Shown here: in pieces, positions 1 to 11,576 of the stretch
How positions within the stretch are numbered: the stretch's first letter is position 1
Layout: every line of letters starts with the position of its first letter
Assembly: GCA_022702705.1 (NCBI GenBank)
Contig: CM040428.1
Coordinates: forward strand, 115,490,183 to 115,554,182
DNA from: Papilionanthe hookeriana x Papilionanthe teres
Taxonomy: Eukaryota; Streptophyta; Magnoliopsida; Asparagales; Orchidaceae
Direction of reading: 5' to 3'
DNA: 64,000 bases
Notes under the pieces: model-generated
The model's database searches: none
The model's input: the letters and a program-made list of their open reading frames with translations, nothing else
What the model was told of the DNA's origin: nothing
Position numbers and translations under genes: made by a program

Positions 1-962
1 AAGAATAAGAATCAACCATTTGGCCTAATGAATTTTCTTCAATCATGAGATTTGTCTGAGAAAAATTCATCTTAAATTGGTCTATCTTCCTTGATACAGC
101 AGCAACTTGATTTGCTAACATTGTAAAAGCATCATTTTCATAAACACCGGCTACCTTTTTAGGATTTAACCTTTCAGAAGGCCATTGAAAATTATTAGTA
201 GCCATTTCTTCAATTAAAGCATAAGCATCAGAAAATGGTTTAGACATTAATGATCACCAGCAGTAGCATCGATGATTGATCAAAGAGATCCAATTAATCC
301 ATTATAAAAAGTTTGAATTATTAACCAATCTGGTATCGCATGATGTGGACATTTCTTGAGGAGATCTTTAAATCTTTCCCATGCTTCATATATTGATTCC
401 CCTTCAAACTGACAAAAAGATGTTATATCATTTCTCAACTTAGCAGTTTTAGATGGTGGAAAATATTTAGCAAGGAATTTTTGTGACAGTTCACCCTAAG
501 TTCTTATTGATCCAGGTGGTAACGAATGTAACCATATATATTAGTTTTATCCTTTAGTGAGAAAGGAAAAAGTCTAAGTCTAATAGCATCATCCGAAACA
601 CCATCATATTTAAAAGTAGCACACAACTCTAGAAAATTAGCAAGATGTAAATTAGGATCTTCAGTTGTTTCTCCCCCAAACTGATTATTAGACACCATTT
701 GGATAATAGCAGGTTTAAGCACAAAATATATAACAACTACAGCAGGATTTTGAGTACTACAACGAAGTTCATCTACTGTAGGGTTAACATAATCTCTTAA
801 AGGTCTTAATTCTTGATGGATGCCTACATTTTGATTTTGATGATTTGCCATTTCTTGAATATTTTTATCTTTTTCTGTATTTTTAATTTTTTTAATTTTT
901 CTGATAGTTCTTTCTAATTCAGAATCATAAGGCACAAGTCCCTCAGAACCTGAACTACGCAT
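1..962 (-). pseudogene. gag: Athila gag N-terminal region (copy A), broken
   Basis: Gag forms the virus-like particle of Athila-type elements. The start at 962 opens with MRSSGSEGLVPYDSELERT, the usual Athila gag beginning. It is followed by the proline-rich RPLRDYVNP segment and a conserved capsid-like stretch (NPNLHLANFLELCATFKYDG type) as far as about 560. An in-frame stop near 504 follows. Recognisable gag continues leftwards in shifted frames to 1, including the MSKPFSDAYA-like part near 240 and the region before the NPYSNYYNPGW motif. Several stops and frameshifts make it non-functional. The C-terminal part is outside the window. Identification rests on family knowledge and on alignment by eye to copy E. 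Confidence 0.85.
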
Positions 963-1062
963 ACAACAATAAAACAAAACAAAAAACAACACACTAACAA
1001 AAATAAAGAAAATTAAAAATCTAAAATTTTCTAATTCTCTTTAAAATGCAATTTAATTATTT

Positions 1063-1080
1063 TCCCCGGCAACGACGCCA
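1063..1080 (-). other. Primer-binding site, tRNA-Asp type (copy A)
   Basis: The plus strand reads tccccggcaacgacgcca, equal to the 3' end of plant tRNA-Asp except for one base. Minus-strand transcripts would anneal to that tRNA for first-strand synthesis. It lies six bases inside the LTR edge at 1087, the normal Athila arrangement. Confidence 0.85.
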
Positions 1081-1086
1081 AGAACT

Positions 1087-2959
1087 TGACTCCGCCGGAT
1101 AAATATATGTGCGCCAAAAACTTGACTCCACATCGAATATATATGCTGCTGATTTAGATATGAAAATTATGATTTTATAATATGGGATACTACGCAAGTA
1201 TACATACAGTTTATCAAGTAATATAGGACTTTCTGATTAAGCCTCGAGATATCGAACCAATAGGGAAAAGATGAAAATCTTTAAAAGAATGAGAAAATTA
1301 TCTTTTTACTTTTTTTAATTGGCTTTTGAAAGTATGTCTTGATTTTGAAAAGTTTTGAAAGTCGATTTGTCTTTTGAAATTTCCTTAATAAAATGTTAAG
1401 CAAGAAATTAAAATTATAATAACTAATAACATTGTATGTAAAACACTATTAACTAGAATATCTTTTTCTTTTCTTTTATGAAGTAGTAATAATTGTTAAA
1501 GTATTGTTGTGGAAGTATTTAAATTTGTTGTGACAGATAGAAGCAAATGTGTTCTTTACCCTTACTTGTTTCTATAAAGAACATAAGTTAATTTGAAATT
1601 TTTATCATTTTGAACATGGTTAGGCAGAGAAGATACTAGTCTCCCACTCTAGAGTTCCCTCGATTCCCACCAACTGGGGGCTAACTTCTCATAACAAAAC
1701 TCAAAACTTAAAACAAAATTAGGGGGTTTTAGCCTCTCACTCTAAAATCCTCTAATTTTACTCCCTTCCATAAAAATATCTTCTAATTTTACATTCAATT
1801 ATATTGACTACAATTCTCACCAATATAATTGCAAGTGATTCTTACTAACTTTTATGAGACAATACCGCATTGGATCTTACATAATGTCAAGAAATTCTAT
1901 AACTTAAAAGGCCAAATTAAGAAGTAAACAAAGTTTTTAGAATCAATCTTCACAACTTCTTCCAACTTTAAACACTTATACTTTCCACAACAGTTCTCTA
2001 TAAACTAATTACTTCTCCATTTAACAAAGAAAAAGATAAAGTAAAATACTCAGAATGCATTGAGAAAATATAAAAACACATTGATTTGAAATTAAAAAAC
2101 ATAATAAAAACAAAAAACAAAAATAAGTATTAATTAAAAAAAAACTAAATGTAAGAATAAAAGTAAACACTTATCTGAAAATCCTCTCCACAAGACTCAG
2201 GAAGTTCCTTTGAAACTTTGACTATTCACTAAACTACTCCTCAGAGCAAGTATCCCAACTCCGATGACTCAGAATTCAGACTTCAGATATCAATAAAAAC
2301 TAAACTAAAGGAAATGAAAGAAGTGGGAAGAAGAAGGCTTCAATCCTACCCTTTTCTCTTTTCTACTCTCTACTCCTACTCTTAATTAAAACTAAAATAA
2401 AAACTCTATAAAAATGCAATGGAAGAAAGAAAGAAAGAACCCTTCAAAATGCAAAGGAAGAGCCCCTTTCTACTCTCTACTCCTACTCCTAATGAAAACT
2501 CTCTTCAAAATGCAAAGGAAGAGCCCCTTTCTTTCCTAAGACTCACTTTAAATAGTAAACCAAAAGATGCCTTGGTGTCTCTTCAAATGTGTCCAGATTC
2601 AATGTATCCACCAAAGAATGCACCCCTTCATTCAAACTTGCCACCCAAAGGAAGTTATGGAAGTTACCACCAAGTGTTGCATCCCATCCCCTTTGAAATT
2701 GACACCAAATTCCTTTAGAATTCGATTTTTAACTCTGGCGGCTAAGCGCCGGCCCAGCGGCGCTTAGCCGCCAGTGCCCAAATTTTCATTTTTCATCTTT
2801 TTTTGCTCCAAAATTGATCCAATTTTGCTCCATTCATCATGACCATCCATTTTCATCATACCTGCAAGAAAAACAAAAAATACCTTCCAATAAAGTGCAA
2901 TATCATTAAAAATTGGTATAAAAATATGCATAAAAATACTATATATTTTAGGTGTATCA
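1087..2959 (-). repeat. 5' LTR of Athila copy A
   Basis: The block of about 1.87 kb starts with TGACTCC next to the PBS and ends with GGTGTATCA. It is alignable along its length with the LTR of copy E (about 50338-58565 minus the inserted solo LTR). A block around 1620-1700 (taggcagagaag...) is also shared with the LTR of B and probably marks a conserved transcribed part. Apparent ORFs at 2419-2767 lie inside the LTR and are not genes. A second TGACTCC at about 1117 makes the exact left edge uncertain by about 30 bp. Confidence 0.8.
2736..2773. other. Perfect 15-bp GC-rich hairpin in the LTR of A
   Basis: The arms TGGCGGCTAAGCGCC (2736-2750) and GGCGCTTAGCCGCCA (2759-2773) are exact reverse complements around an 8-base loop. 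The surroundings are AT-rich. The same block recurs in the LTR of E at 58343-58380, and related blocks lie upstream of the 3' ORFs of E and F. Confidence 0.9.
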
Positions 2960-3563
2960 CAAATCTCAAGGAATTCCTTTGACTCCTCTTCTTTCTTCAC
3001 AACAACACACAATTCACCATTTAGATAAGTAAGGAAGAAGAAATCTCTCACTTTCCCTCTTTCTTACACTCCTTAGAAAAGAAATCACAAAACTTAGATT
3101 TCCTAAACAAAAATGAAAAGACACTCACTCCTCACTCTCTCTACACTCTAATCTCTCTCTCCCTCCCTAAATTTGGCTCCAAAGAAGTTTAAATTCAGCC
3201 ATAATTGATTTCCCTAAAGTTTCCTCAAGCAACCCTCCAAAATCTAGCCAAATACATTGAATCTAGTTTGAAATCAGGTTAGGGCGCGATCCGACGAAGG
3301 ATATGGTCCCGTTCGGATCATTATTCCGCCAATCACTCGCGACTCTCTATAAAATAGTGCGGTCTAGTGCTGGTGACAGTGCCGTTCAGCGCTAGTTCAA
3401 TAAAATGCTTTTTTCCCCATTTTGCACCAAATTTGCTCCTTCTCTCTTCCTTTTGGTCCAAAGGCCTAAAATCATTGTACCTGCATGAAATCATGAAAAC
3501 TATCTTTCTTTAAAGTGCAATATCATCAAAAATAGGTATGAAATGGATAGTAAAAAGCTATCA
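2960..3563 (-). repeat. Partial 3' LTR of copy B
   Basis: It aligns by eye with 14827-15357 of the 5' LTR: the same aatctcaaggaattcctttg block, the same gcgc-rich block, and the same aaaaagctatca end. The left remainder was displaced by the insertion of A. It contains a GC palindromic block at about 3359-3402. Confidence 0.85.
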
Positions 3564-4919
3564 AACTTTTAATAGATTAAGATCCCCAAAACTTTACTAT
3601 TACTTGTCCTCAAATAATTTTAGTTAATACATAAAATAATTATCCACTGTAATGAACTTTCTTCTTAGAATACCATAATTTTCATTTAGATAAGTACAGT
3701 AGTAAAATTTTCAGAAAGATCTTTGAATAATTCAAGTAAATTCTGTAGGTTAAAGATTATCTAGTAATCAAGTCTAAGAGTTCTAGCTTTCTATTCATTT
3801 CAAAAATGACTGTAGATTGTCCCATTAAAACACTTAAAAGGATTACGTGAAAAGAAGTTTATGAGAACACTATTAGTAAGGATGCTAATCCATACATATA
3901 AGTTCAAGAAAGTAATTAAGTTTTTCATTTTAGGTAGGTCCAAGTGAAGCCAAATTTTGATTAGGCATCTCCTCAATCTTCTCCTCACTTTTCTTTATTT
4001 CCTTTTCTTTTCTTTTCTTTTCTTCTTTCTTTCTTTTATTTTGGTTTTCTTTTCTTTTCAAGTGAGGATTACTGTATCTGGATAGCCATTACCCTTCTCA
4101 CCCTAAATTTGAAACTTACCACAATCTTATACCTTATAGGCATTTCTTTAGCTTAATATTGATTCATCATAGAGTCTCAATCCTTTCCAATAACATAAAG
4201 TTTAAGATTTTTAATACTCCAAATATACAATTTTTCTTACTTTAAATAGTTACAATTTTTCTTACTTTAAATAGTTGACTATAACCCTATTCTCTTATAC
4301 CAAATATCTTAGCCTACAAAATTACTTTTCATTACCAAATACTTTCATTCAACTTTACAAAATACTTATATAAAATCAAAATACTGTTATCTGAAATTGT
4401 GTTATATTACAGGAAATCATGTTAAAAATTTTGAAAATACTTTCAAATGAGAACAATTAATAGTTAATTCTTTCCCTCCACCAAACTTAAATTTTTTTAT
4501 ATTAATATATTTAGCATGGGAAGAAAGAAAATATATAAACATATAACTCATACCTCAATATTTTGGGATTTTCATACATTTGAGTTTAAGCAAGTTTTTC
4601 TTCATAAAGTAGTAGGCCTAAAATAACTAAGAGCATTTCTATACAAATATGGGTTAGAAATTTTCAAGGGAAGAAGTTTAAAAACATACAACATAAACTA
4701 TGCACACAACATTAACATCCAAATGTTACTATCACAGATAAAACTAACTTACCAAACACTTGCAAACTCTACTATCACATCACATACATCACAATTTAAC
4801 ATAAACTCTGCTATAAACACAACCAAATACACATTACATCACAAATATCAATCAGAGAGATTCTCAGGTACATCACATATACATAACAAATCAAAGTACA
4901 ATGAAAAATAAAACTAAAA
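3564..4919 (-). other. Non-coding 3' tract of copy B
   Basis: No supportable gene lies between the second post-pol ORF and the 3' LTR. The tract is AT-rich. A pyrimidine-rich run of TTTTC/TTTC units at about 3990-4060 is purine-rich on the element's sense strand. A block around 4240-4280 contains a short repeat (acaatttttcttactttaaatagtt twice). Confidence 0.6.
3990..4060 (-). repeat. (TTTTC)n / polypurine microsatellite
   Basis: This is a run of CTTTT and CTTT units on the plus strand, and a polypurine tract on the sense strand of copy B. It is too far (about 430 bp) from the 3' LTR to be its plus-strand primer, so I call it a simple repeat. Confidence 0.7.
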
Positions 4920-6019
4920 CTACCAATCATCTTCTACAGGAGCTCCACCAACATCAGGTTCTTCATGTTGGTATGGAGTATACTCAGGGTAAGTAGGAAA
5001 TACAACACTAGTGTCTCCCTTGAAAAATTTCATTTGTGTGTCATGATAAGCTATCTCATATTCTCTCCACCGCACTAGATAACCATTGTTTATCTTATTC
5101 CTTGCTTCTACTCAGTCTACTTTGGTGTTCAACCTTTCCAACTGATGCATAACATCATGAAGAGTAGGCTCCCTAGATGTAGACGGTCTCTCATGACTAG
5201 AAGAAGGCTCATCAGCTTTCTTACTCCACTTCCATCCTACATGGGGTTCAAAAATTTTTAAATTCAGTTTACTAATAGGCTTCAGGGGATGGACTACCTC
5301 ATCATTATCTTCAATTGCTACTCCTGCCTGAATACACAAAAAATGAATCAAGCTGGGGTGTCCCAGTCCACCTTTAGTCTCTCCTTTTGAACTCTTCAAA
5401 ATACTTTTATGAATTATTACCCCAATATTGATATTCTTCTTGTTCTGAATACAATAATTCAGAACAACTCTATCTACAATAACCTTGCTTTGATGGTTGG
5501 TAGGCAAAAGTCTTGCAGAAATAAAATAGTGCCAGGCTTTTGATACAAGATTCAAAGTAGAAAGGGGGAAGTTAACTTTTAGTCTTTGTTTAACTTTCCA
5601 TTCCCCTTTTGCGTCAGTCAAAAAGTTCAAAATCACATCCAATGCTTCATTTTTAATAGGAAAATTTTCGTGTTCACAAGAAAAAGGCGTTCTCAACTGA
5701 TAAAATGCATTAATGCAAGCAGAGGTAAATTAAACCATCTGTCCTCTAACCAGTATGTGTTTGCTCTTAGAATAGTATAGATTTGCATAAAATTCTCTAA
5801 CAATTCCCAGCATCGCTTCAGCAGTGAAATAACAGAAAATCTCTAATTAAAGATTCATAATAAGTTCTTAAACTATACCTCCAAAATTTTCAAAGGCATT
5901 CTCTTCAATACACTTCTTATTACTAAGAAATGCACTGAATTGTGAATAAGCCTTGAAATTCACAATTTGCTCTCATCGTAATCAAATTTTCTCTTACCCT
6001 TTGAAATTCTTGGAGCCAT
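4920..6019 (-). pseudogene. Post-pol ORF of Athila copy B, second copy (ORF3b)
   Basis: It resembles the family labelled 'putative plant transposon protein', found downstream of pol in Athila elements; its function is unknown. The start at 6019 reads MAPRISKGKRKFDYDES, like the start of the equivalent ORF in copy E. The conserved core (IVREFYANLYYSKS, a VRGQ segment, then an SACINAFYQL part) is around 5690-5820. It is broken by several stops there, then continues uninterrupted from 5696 to 5112, with the stretch HYFISARLLPTNHQSKVIVD and a NYCIQ motif. The tail is acidic and ends at 4920. I see no signal peptide or membrane segment, so this is not a clear envelope gene. It is paralogous to the ORF at 6860-8053. 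Confidence 0.7.
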
Positions 6020-6389
6020 TAGTCTAAAAATATCAAATTTATCCAAATTAATTTTAATACTGTAATGTAATGGACTCCAAGGTAAATTTAAAAAGATAAG
6101 AACTCAAAATCCATGAAAAATCTCCAAAGTTTCTCTAAAAACTTCAAAATGTCAAATCTTCCTAATGTAGAAGATTTCCACGGTCAAAATAAAAAAAAAT
6201 TCAGTTAAAGTGTAGCTCTTACCAAGAGAAAATGAAATCCAAACTTTTCCGGCACGAAATTGCTTCAAATATAAATGCAATCCCTAGGTGTGAAAATCAG
6301 CCTTGGTTGGAGGTAGAAGATGGTGGTTTGGGCAAAAATGGCGTGTCCCAGGGTTAAATTGTAAAAAATTGGAATTTTAGGATTTTTTT

Positions 6390-6515
6390 TGGTCTAGCAC
6401 TGTCCAGCGCTAGCGACAACGCTGTTCGGCACATTTTTCTACACTTATGGCCAAACTCTCTGTCTTTTGGCGCAGTCCGGCGCTGATGACAGTGCCATTC
6501 AGCGCCAGTTCAAAA
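6390..6515. other. GC-rich palindromic blocks upstream of ORF3b
   Basis: Two blocks (about 6392-6432 and 6473-6512) contain dyads such as GGCGCTG...CAGCGCC within AT-rich DNA. They resemble the blocks in the LTRs of B at 3359-3402 and 15146-15190. Confidence 0.75.
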
Positions 6516-6859
6516 ACCGAGCTTTTGACTTTCTTTTGTAATTTTGATCTTTTCAAGTGCACTCTGATGTCTAATTGGTCTAATTAAGCATTGAATAACA
6601 TTCTAAAGCCATGACAAATGATATTTCTTAACACAAACAACACAAAACATCACTTTCATATATAAAATCTAAGTTACAAACACATACACATAACACCAAA
6701 CACCACACATCTTCAAGACATAAAATTTTAAAATTCAGCGTCATACACAACCACAACACACATAACGCTGAAAACTAAATAAGAAAGCAAGTCCAAAAAA
6801 AAATCTAAGCAAAGCAAAGAAATTAAATACATAAATACTGAAATACAATAATCAAGTCT

Positions 6860-8053
6860 TCATTCTTCCTCAGAACTATCATCAACTCTTAAATCTCCAA
6901 TGGATTGAGTGTAAACGACAAATTGTAGAATGGACGAAAGAAGAATTCTTTTGTAGAATATTCCTCAATCCAACCTTTCCTTTTCAATAACTGTGGCAAA
7001 CTTCCTTTAAGATACCTAAAATCTTCAAAGTGCTCCTTCATTCTCCAATCCAGATGACCAGAGAAATCAGATAGATTGTTGATTGCATTCTTCAGGTGTT
7101 GAACTTCCTTCTCTAATTTATTAATTTTCTTTAAGATGATCTATGAACTTTCAGGAAAGTAAGGAGGAATAGGTGTCGACCTCTAAGATGGTTGATCTTC
7201 AATGATACTCATATAATTCATATCACCAACTGCCTGGTTACTATATGCATCTGTTGGGTCTATAGGCTTCTAAGGTAGAAGTACTCTTTCCCAATTCTCA
7301 TATGACACTTGTGATTGACTACAGAGGTGAAATATGGTGGAAGGATTTCCAAGCCCATACATAGTTCCATGAACAATAAATCCCAAAACAAACTTAATAA
7401 TTACTGAACCAACATCAATAGACATCCCCATTTGAATACAATAGTTCAAAATTGTGCACTCCTTAGTTACATTACTGATTTTCATAGTTGGGAGCAACTT
7501 TGCACATATGAAATAATGTAAATGCTTCGGCGTAGGATTTAACAGTGTGGTCGAGAAACTTACATAAATGTTATCTCTTATCTCCCATTCATCACTTTCA
7601 TCCGTCAGATATCTGTATATATCATTCATATTGTCCTTTGTTGGGGCAAAGTTTGAATAGTGATAGATCGACACATTTCAATCATGTATAGATCATTAAC
7701 CTTTGCAGGAGTAAATGTGATAAACCTACCTTGCACATAAACTGATCCATGATTGATTCCATGAATATTTGCATAAAACTCCTTCACAACCAGGAAAACT
7801 ACGGTGGTAGTAGTATAACATAATACTTCCCAACGTCTCTGAACAATAATTTCATCAATTCTAGTCATAGGGGAATTCGTACCTCAATTCACAAAGTCTC
7901 ACTCTTAATTTCTTGTTGAATAAACATTGCGCTTCGGAACTGACAAACTCTCTATGGTTGAAAACTTGAAATATTGAAGTTTCTATCGAGTTAGAATCTA
8001 TTTGGACAAAATTTGGGATCTTTCTCTTCGTTCCTCTCGTACTTCCTGCGTCT
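6860..8053 (-). pseudogene. Post-pol ORF of Athila copy B, first copy (ORF3a)
   Basis: This is another member of the plant transposon-protein family, of unknown function. Reading from about 8053 there is a basic stretch (TRGTKRKIPNF), then FVSSEAQCLFNKK. The core follows with RRWEVLC, VVKEFYANIHGINHG and VQGRFITFTP (7868-7680). After a frameshift near 7670 comes an uninterrupted stretch to 7270 with HYFICAKLLPTMK and LNYCIQMGM. A coiled-coil-like C-terminal part (7130-6900) contains GWIEEY and RPFYN. The end is acidic (DDSSEEE), with a stop at 6860. No start codon survives near the N-terminus. ORF3b is its diverged paralogue. The C-terminal part also matches the separate small ORFs of copies E and F. 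Confidence 0.7.
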
Positions 8054-8138
8054 AAAGGCTATTTTTGGGAGTTCAAGTGGAAGAATTACTGACTAGAACT
8101 GGAAAAATTTGAATTTAAAGATGAGAAATTGTTTTCTG

Positions 8139-8185
8139 AATAACGCCGCAGAACGGTGCTGATAACAACTCCGTTCGGCGCCAGT
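8139..8185. other. GC-rich palindromic block upstream of ORF3a
   Basis: An imperfect dyad (CGCCG.AGAACGG ... CCGTTCGGCG) lies between the post-pol conserved block and ORF3a. It has the same relative position as the GC blocks in copies E and F. Confidence 0.7.
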
Positions 8186-8340
8186 TCAAATTTTGCCAAA
8201 CTCACTTTGTCCAAATTCTTTCCAAATTTGGATTTTATTCATTTCTTAAATGTTGTTAATGATATTTAAGGAATAATAAGACTTAATTAAGTAAAAAACT
8301 AACATAAATAACACATCAAACAAAGCAAACTCTAAATAAA

Positions 8341-8392
8341 TGTGGGTTGCCTCCCACAAAGCGCTTGGTTTAACATCGTCAGCCCGACATAA
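8341..8392 (-). other. Conserved post-pol block with hairpin (copy B)
   Basis: The plus strand begins tgtgggttgcctcccaca, a perfect 6-bp stem with a 6-base loop. The palindrome AAGCGCTT follows, then a tail ending in agcccgacat. Nearly the same block is at 44841-44889 (copy E) and, in the other orientation, at 63031-63080 (copy F), always just after integrase. The conservation in otherwise decayed DNA suggests an RNA- or DNA-level signal. Confidence 0.85.
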
Positions 8393-8399
8393 CTTCCAG

Positions 8400-9626
8400 T
8401 TATTCAGGTTGATCCAACATTAAAGCCTCTTTAAAATTAGGTCTATTGACTTCAAAATATGATTTTAATCTTTTTCCGTTAACTTTGAATATTGTTCCAG
8501 ATTTAGGGTCTTCGATAATCACAACTCCAAATTGATATATTTTTATGACAGTGAAAGGTCCTTTTCATCTAGATTTTCGTTTCCCAGAAAATAACTTCAA
8601 TCTTATATTGTATAATAAAACTTTTTGTCATGGTTTAAATTCATTTTTAAAAATATTTCGATAATGCCATATTTTTCTTCTCTCATTATATATTCTATCA
8701 TTATCATATGATTCATTTTTTATTTCTTCCAATTCATTCAATTGCAACAGTCTGTTCTCACCAGCTTCTTTCAAATTAAAGTTTAATTTCTTTATCACCC
8801 AACATGCTTTATATTCCAATTCAGCTGGCAAGTGACAAGTTTTTCCAAAGATTAATCTCTAAGGGGACATTCCTATAGGAGTTTTATAAGTAGTTCTGTA
8901 TGCCCATAAAGCAGTGTTTAGTATAGCAGACCAATCTAATTTCTCAGGATTAATGACTTTCTCTAAAATTCGTTTAATTTCACAATTAGATACCTCTGCT
9001 AAACCATTAGTTTGGGGATGATAATGTGTAGAGATTCTATGCATAATATTATACTTTTCCACCAATCTTTGAATCAGATTATTCTTAAAATGGGATCCTC
9101 CATCAGTAATGATTACTCTAGACATTCATATCTTGTGAAAATATTTTTCATTAAAAACCTCGAAACACTTCAAGCACCATACCTAGGTAATGTTATTGCC
9201 TCAATCCATTTTGATACATAGTCAACAACAATTAGTATATATTTATTTCCAAATGAAGGTATAAATGGTCCCACAAAATCTATCCCCAAGCATAAAAAAT
9301 TTCAACTTCCAAAGTAAAATTAAGATGCATTTCATTTCTTCTAGATATATTGCCTATTCTCTAACATCGATCACAAGTCTTGATAAATCTATAAGCATCT
9401 CTGAAAATAGTAGACCAACAAAATCCAGATTGTAAAATCTTATGTGCAGTTCTTTCAATTCTGAGTTGTCCTTCAAATTCAGAATCTTGACATTCTCAAA
9501 TAATTCTTTCAGTTTCTTCATAAGGCACACATCTCCTAATAATAAGATCTTTACTTGCTTATACAGATAAGGATCATCCCAAAAATAAAATTTAGCACCA
9601 TGATTAAATTTTTTCTGCTGTTGCAT
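8400..9626 (-). pseudogene. int: Athila integrase (copy B), broken
   Basis: Integrase joins element cDNA to host DNA. A decayed zinc-binding (HHCC) region covers about 9626-9340. The catalytic core contains IITDGGSHFKNNLIQ with the second Asp (near 9110), then THYHPQTNGLAEVSNCEIKR with the catalytic Glu, and finishes TALWAYRTTYKTPIGMSP at 8859. After a stop, the C-terminal region resumes at 8831 (PAELEYKACWVIKKLN...) and runs to about 8420 with stops. Frameshifts in the HHCC region and several nonsense codons show it is inactive. Confidence 0.85.
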
Positions 9627-9719
9627 TGTTAATTTAGGTGTAAAATATTACTAACGATGTAGTTCACAATATCAGCATACCACGGTAAATTTCCTTCAAT
9701 AATATTAAATAATTGCTCA

Positions 9720-11150
9720 TTAGGAAAAGTTTTCAAAGTCATCCAAATTAGGTTGTTCAAGTCTAGATAAATGATCAGCTATTTGATTATCGACCCCTTT
9801 TTGATTAATGATCTCAAAATCAATTTCTTGCACTAAAAGTATCCATCGAATCAGTCTTGGTTTAGCATCCTTCTTTTGCATCAAATATTTAATAGCAGAA
9901 TGATCAGTATGCACTATACATTTAGCTCCAATTAAGTAAGATCTAAATTTTTCAAAGGCATAAACGATCGTTAATAACTCACTTTCAGTAGCAGACTAAT
10001 TAATTTGAGCATCAATAAGAGTCTTACTAGCGTAGTATATAACTTTAAACTTTTTGTCATGTCTTTGCCATAAAACTACTCCAATAGCATAATCACTGGC
10101 ATCGCACATTAATTCAAATGGTTTCTCCCAGTCAGGTGAAACTATTATAGGGGTAGCAAATAATTTTTCCTTTAATAGATCGAAAGCTTTTAAGCATTCC
10201 TTGTTAAAATCAAACCTTCTCTCTTTTTCTAAAAGTTGGCATAGAGGCTTAGTGATTTTTGAAAAGTCTTTGATATATCGCCTGTTCGCCTATAGAATCC
10301 TACATGTCGCAAAATGCTTCTTATCCCTCTCATAGTTGTTGGAGGTGATAATTTTTCTATAACTTGAATCTTAACATGATCTACTTCCATGCCACATTCA
10401 GAAATTTTATGCCCAAGTACAATTCATCCTCCAACTATAAATTAACACTTTTCGTAGTTTAGGACTAAATTTTTTCTTTCGCATACCTCTAAAACTTTTT
10501 CTAAGTTACATAGGCATGCATCAAATGAATCTCCAAATACTAAGAAATCATCCATAAACACTTCTATTCCATCATTTATTAATTTGCTAAATATGAACAT
10601 CATACATTTTTGAAATGTTGCAGGCGCATCACATAATCCAAAGGGCATTCTTCTAAAAGCAAAAGTTCCATAAGTGCTAATAAATGTAATCTTCTCTGAA
10701 TCCTCAGGAGCAATAGGTATTTGGTGATAACCAGTTTATCCATCCAAGAAGAAATAATACTTGTGTCATGCAAGTCTGACTAGCATTTGGTCTAAAAAAA
10801 GTAAAGGAAAGTGTTTTTTTCTGGTGGCGGCGTTTAATTTTCTATAATCAATACATATTCACCAACCATTGACTTGTCTTATCGGTATAATTTCATTTTG
10901 TTCATTTATGTCAACAACCACTCCTCCTTTTTTAGGAACATAATGAATTGGACATACCCAAACACTATCAGAAATAGGATATATAATTTCATAATTTAAC
11001 TACTTTAAAATCTTACTTTTAACCACTTCTTTCATTATTGGGTTCAGTCTCCTTTGTGGATCAACTCTAGGTTTATGTTGTTCATTCAACAAAGATCTGT
11101 GCATACATATCGATGGACTGATTCCTTTAATATCAACTATGGACCGACCA
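9720..11150 (-). pseudogene. pol: Athila reverse transcriptase and RNase H (copy B), broken
   Basis: RT copies element RNA into DNA and RNase H removes the RNA strand. The palm region reads MPFGLCDAPATFQKCMM and VFMDDFLVFG (10648-10442). FMDD is the usual catalytic variant in Athila. Upstream, VPKKGG and the CIDYRKLN-type region lie at about 10960-10830 with stops. RNase H is at about 10130-9720: a CDAS segment with the first Asp, then HTDHSAIKYLM (9914), DFEIINQKGVDNQIADHLS and a stop at 9720. Many in-frame stops separate the pieces. Confidence 0.85.
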
Positions 11151-11576
11151 AATGCCTATTTGTATCTTTTTAAGGTGTCTAATAATTTTTGTTCTTGATA
11201 TTCATTTAAATCCGAAGATACAATGACTGGTAAAGTAAATAATTATCCTAAAAATATATACTTCAAATGATTAGGAAGAATTTTTAGTTCAAGTTCATTA
11301 ATGATAGATGGAATTAAACTTTTAGCTCTATTTTCCATAGAATCCAATCATTCAAATCTTTCCTGAATAGATTCTAACTTTTCAATCTTCATATCATCCA
11401 AATCATCTTCACTTTCACTTTCATATTCAACCTTAAATTCCGAATTTTCTTCAAATACTTCTTTAAAATGATCTTCTCTCAAATAATCACAGATTTCCAT
11501 TCGAAAGTACTCATCATCTTTTTCAGTTGAAGGGTATTTCATAGATTTCCAAATATTGAAAGTTACCTCTTGGTCA

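Larger units (their letters stand above)
1..2959 (-). mobile_element. Athila-like LTR retrotransposon copy A (5' portion only)
   Basis: On the minus strand this reads, from right to left, a 5' LTR, a tRNA-Asp-type primer-binding site, a short leader and the N-terminal gag region. The rest of the element lies left of the window. Its first 1 kb is nearly collinear, at a constant offset of about 49260, with gag of copy E, so A and E belong to one family. The LTR ends in GGTGTATCA at 2959, and sequence of a different Athila LTR (copy B) follows at once. I infer that A inserted into the 3' LTR of B. Confidence 0.85.

Noticed and set aside
2419..2767. ORFs of 99 and 66 residues in the left part
   Set aside because: They lie inside the LTR of copy A, overlap each other and contain the GC hairpin. 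The corresponding E LTR does not preserve the frame.
4920..8053. Post-pol ORFs as envelope-like genes
   Set aside because: Some Athila elements have an env-like ORF here, but I see no signal peptide, transmembrane segment or cleavage site. The core fits the plant transposon-protein family instead.
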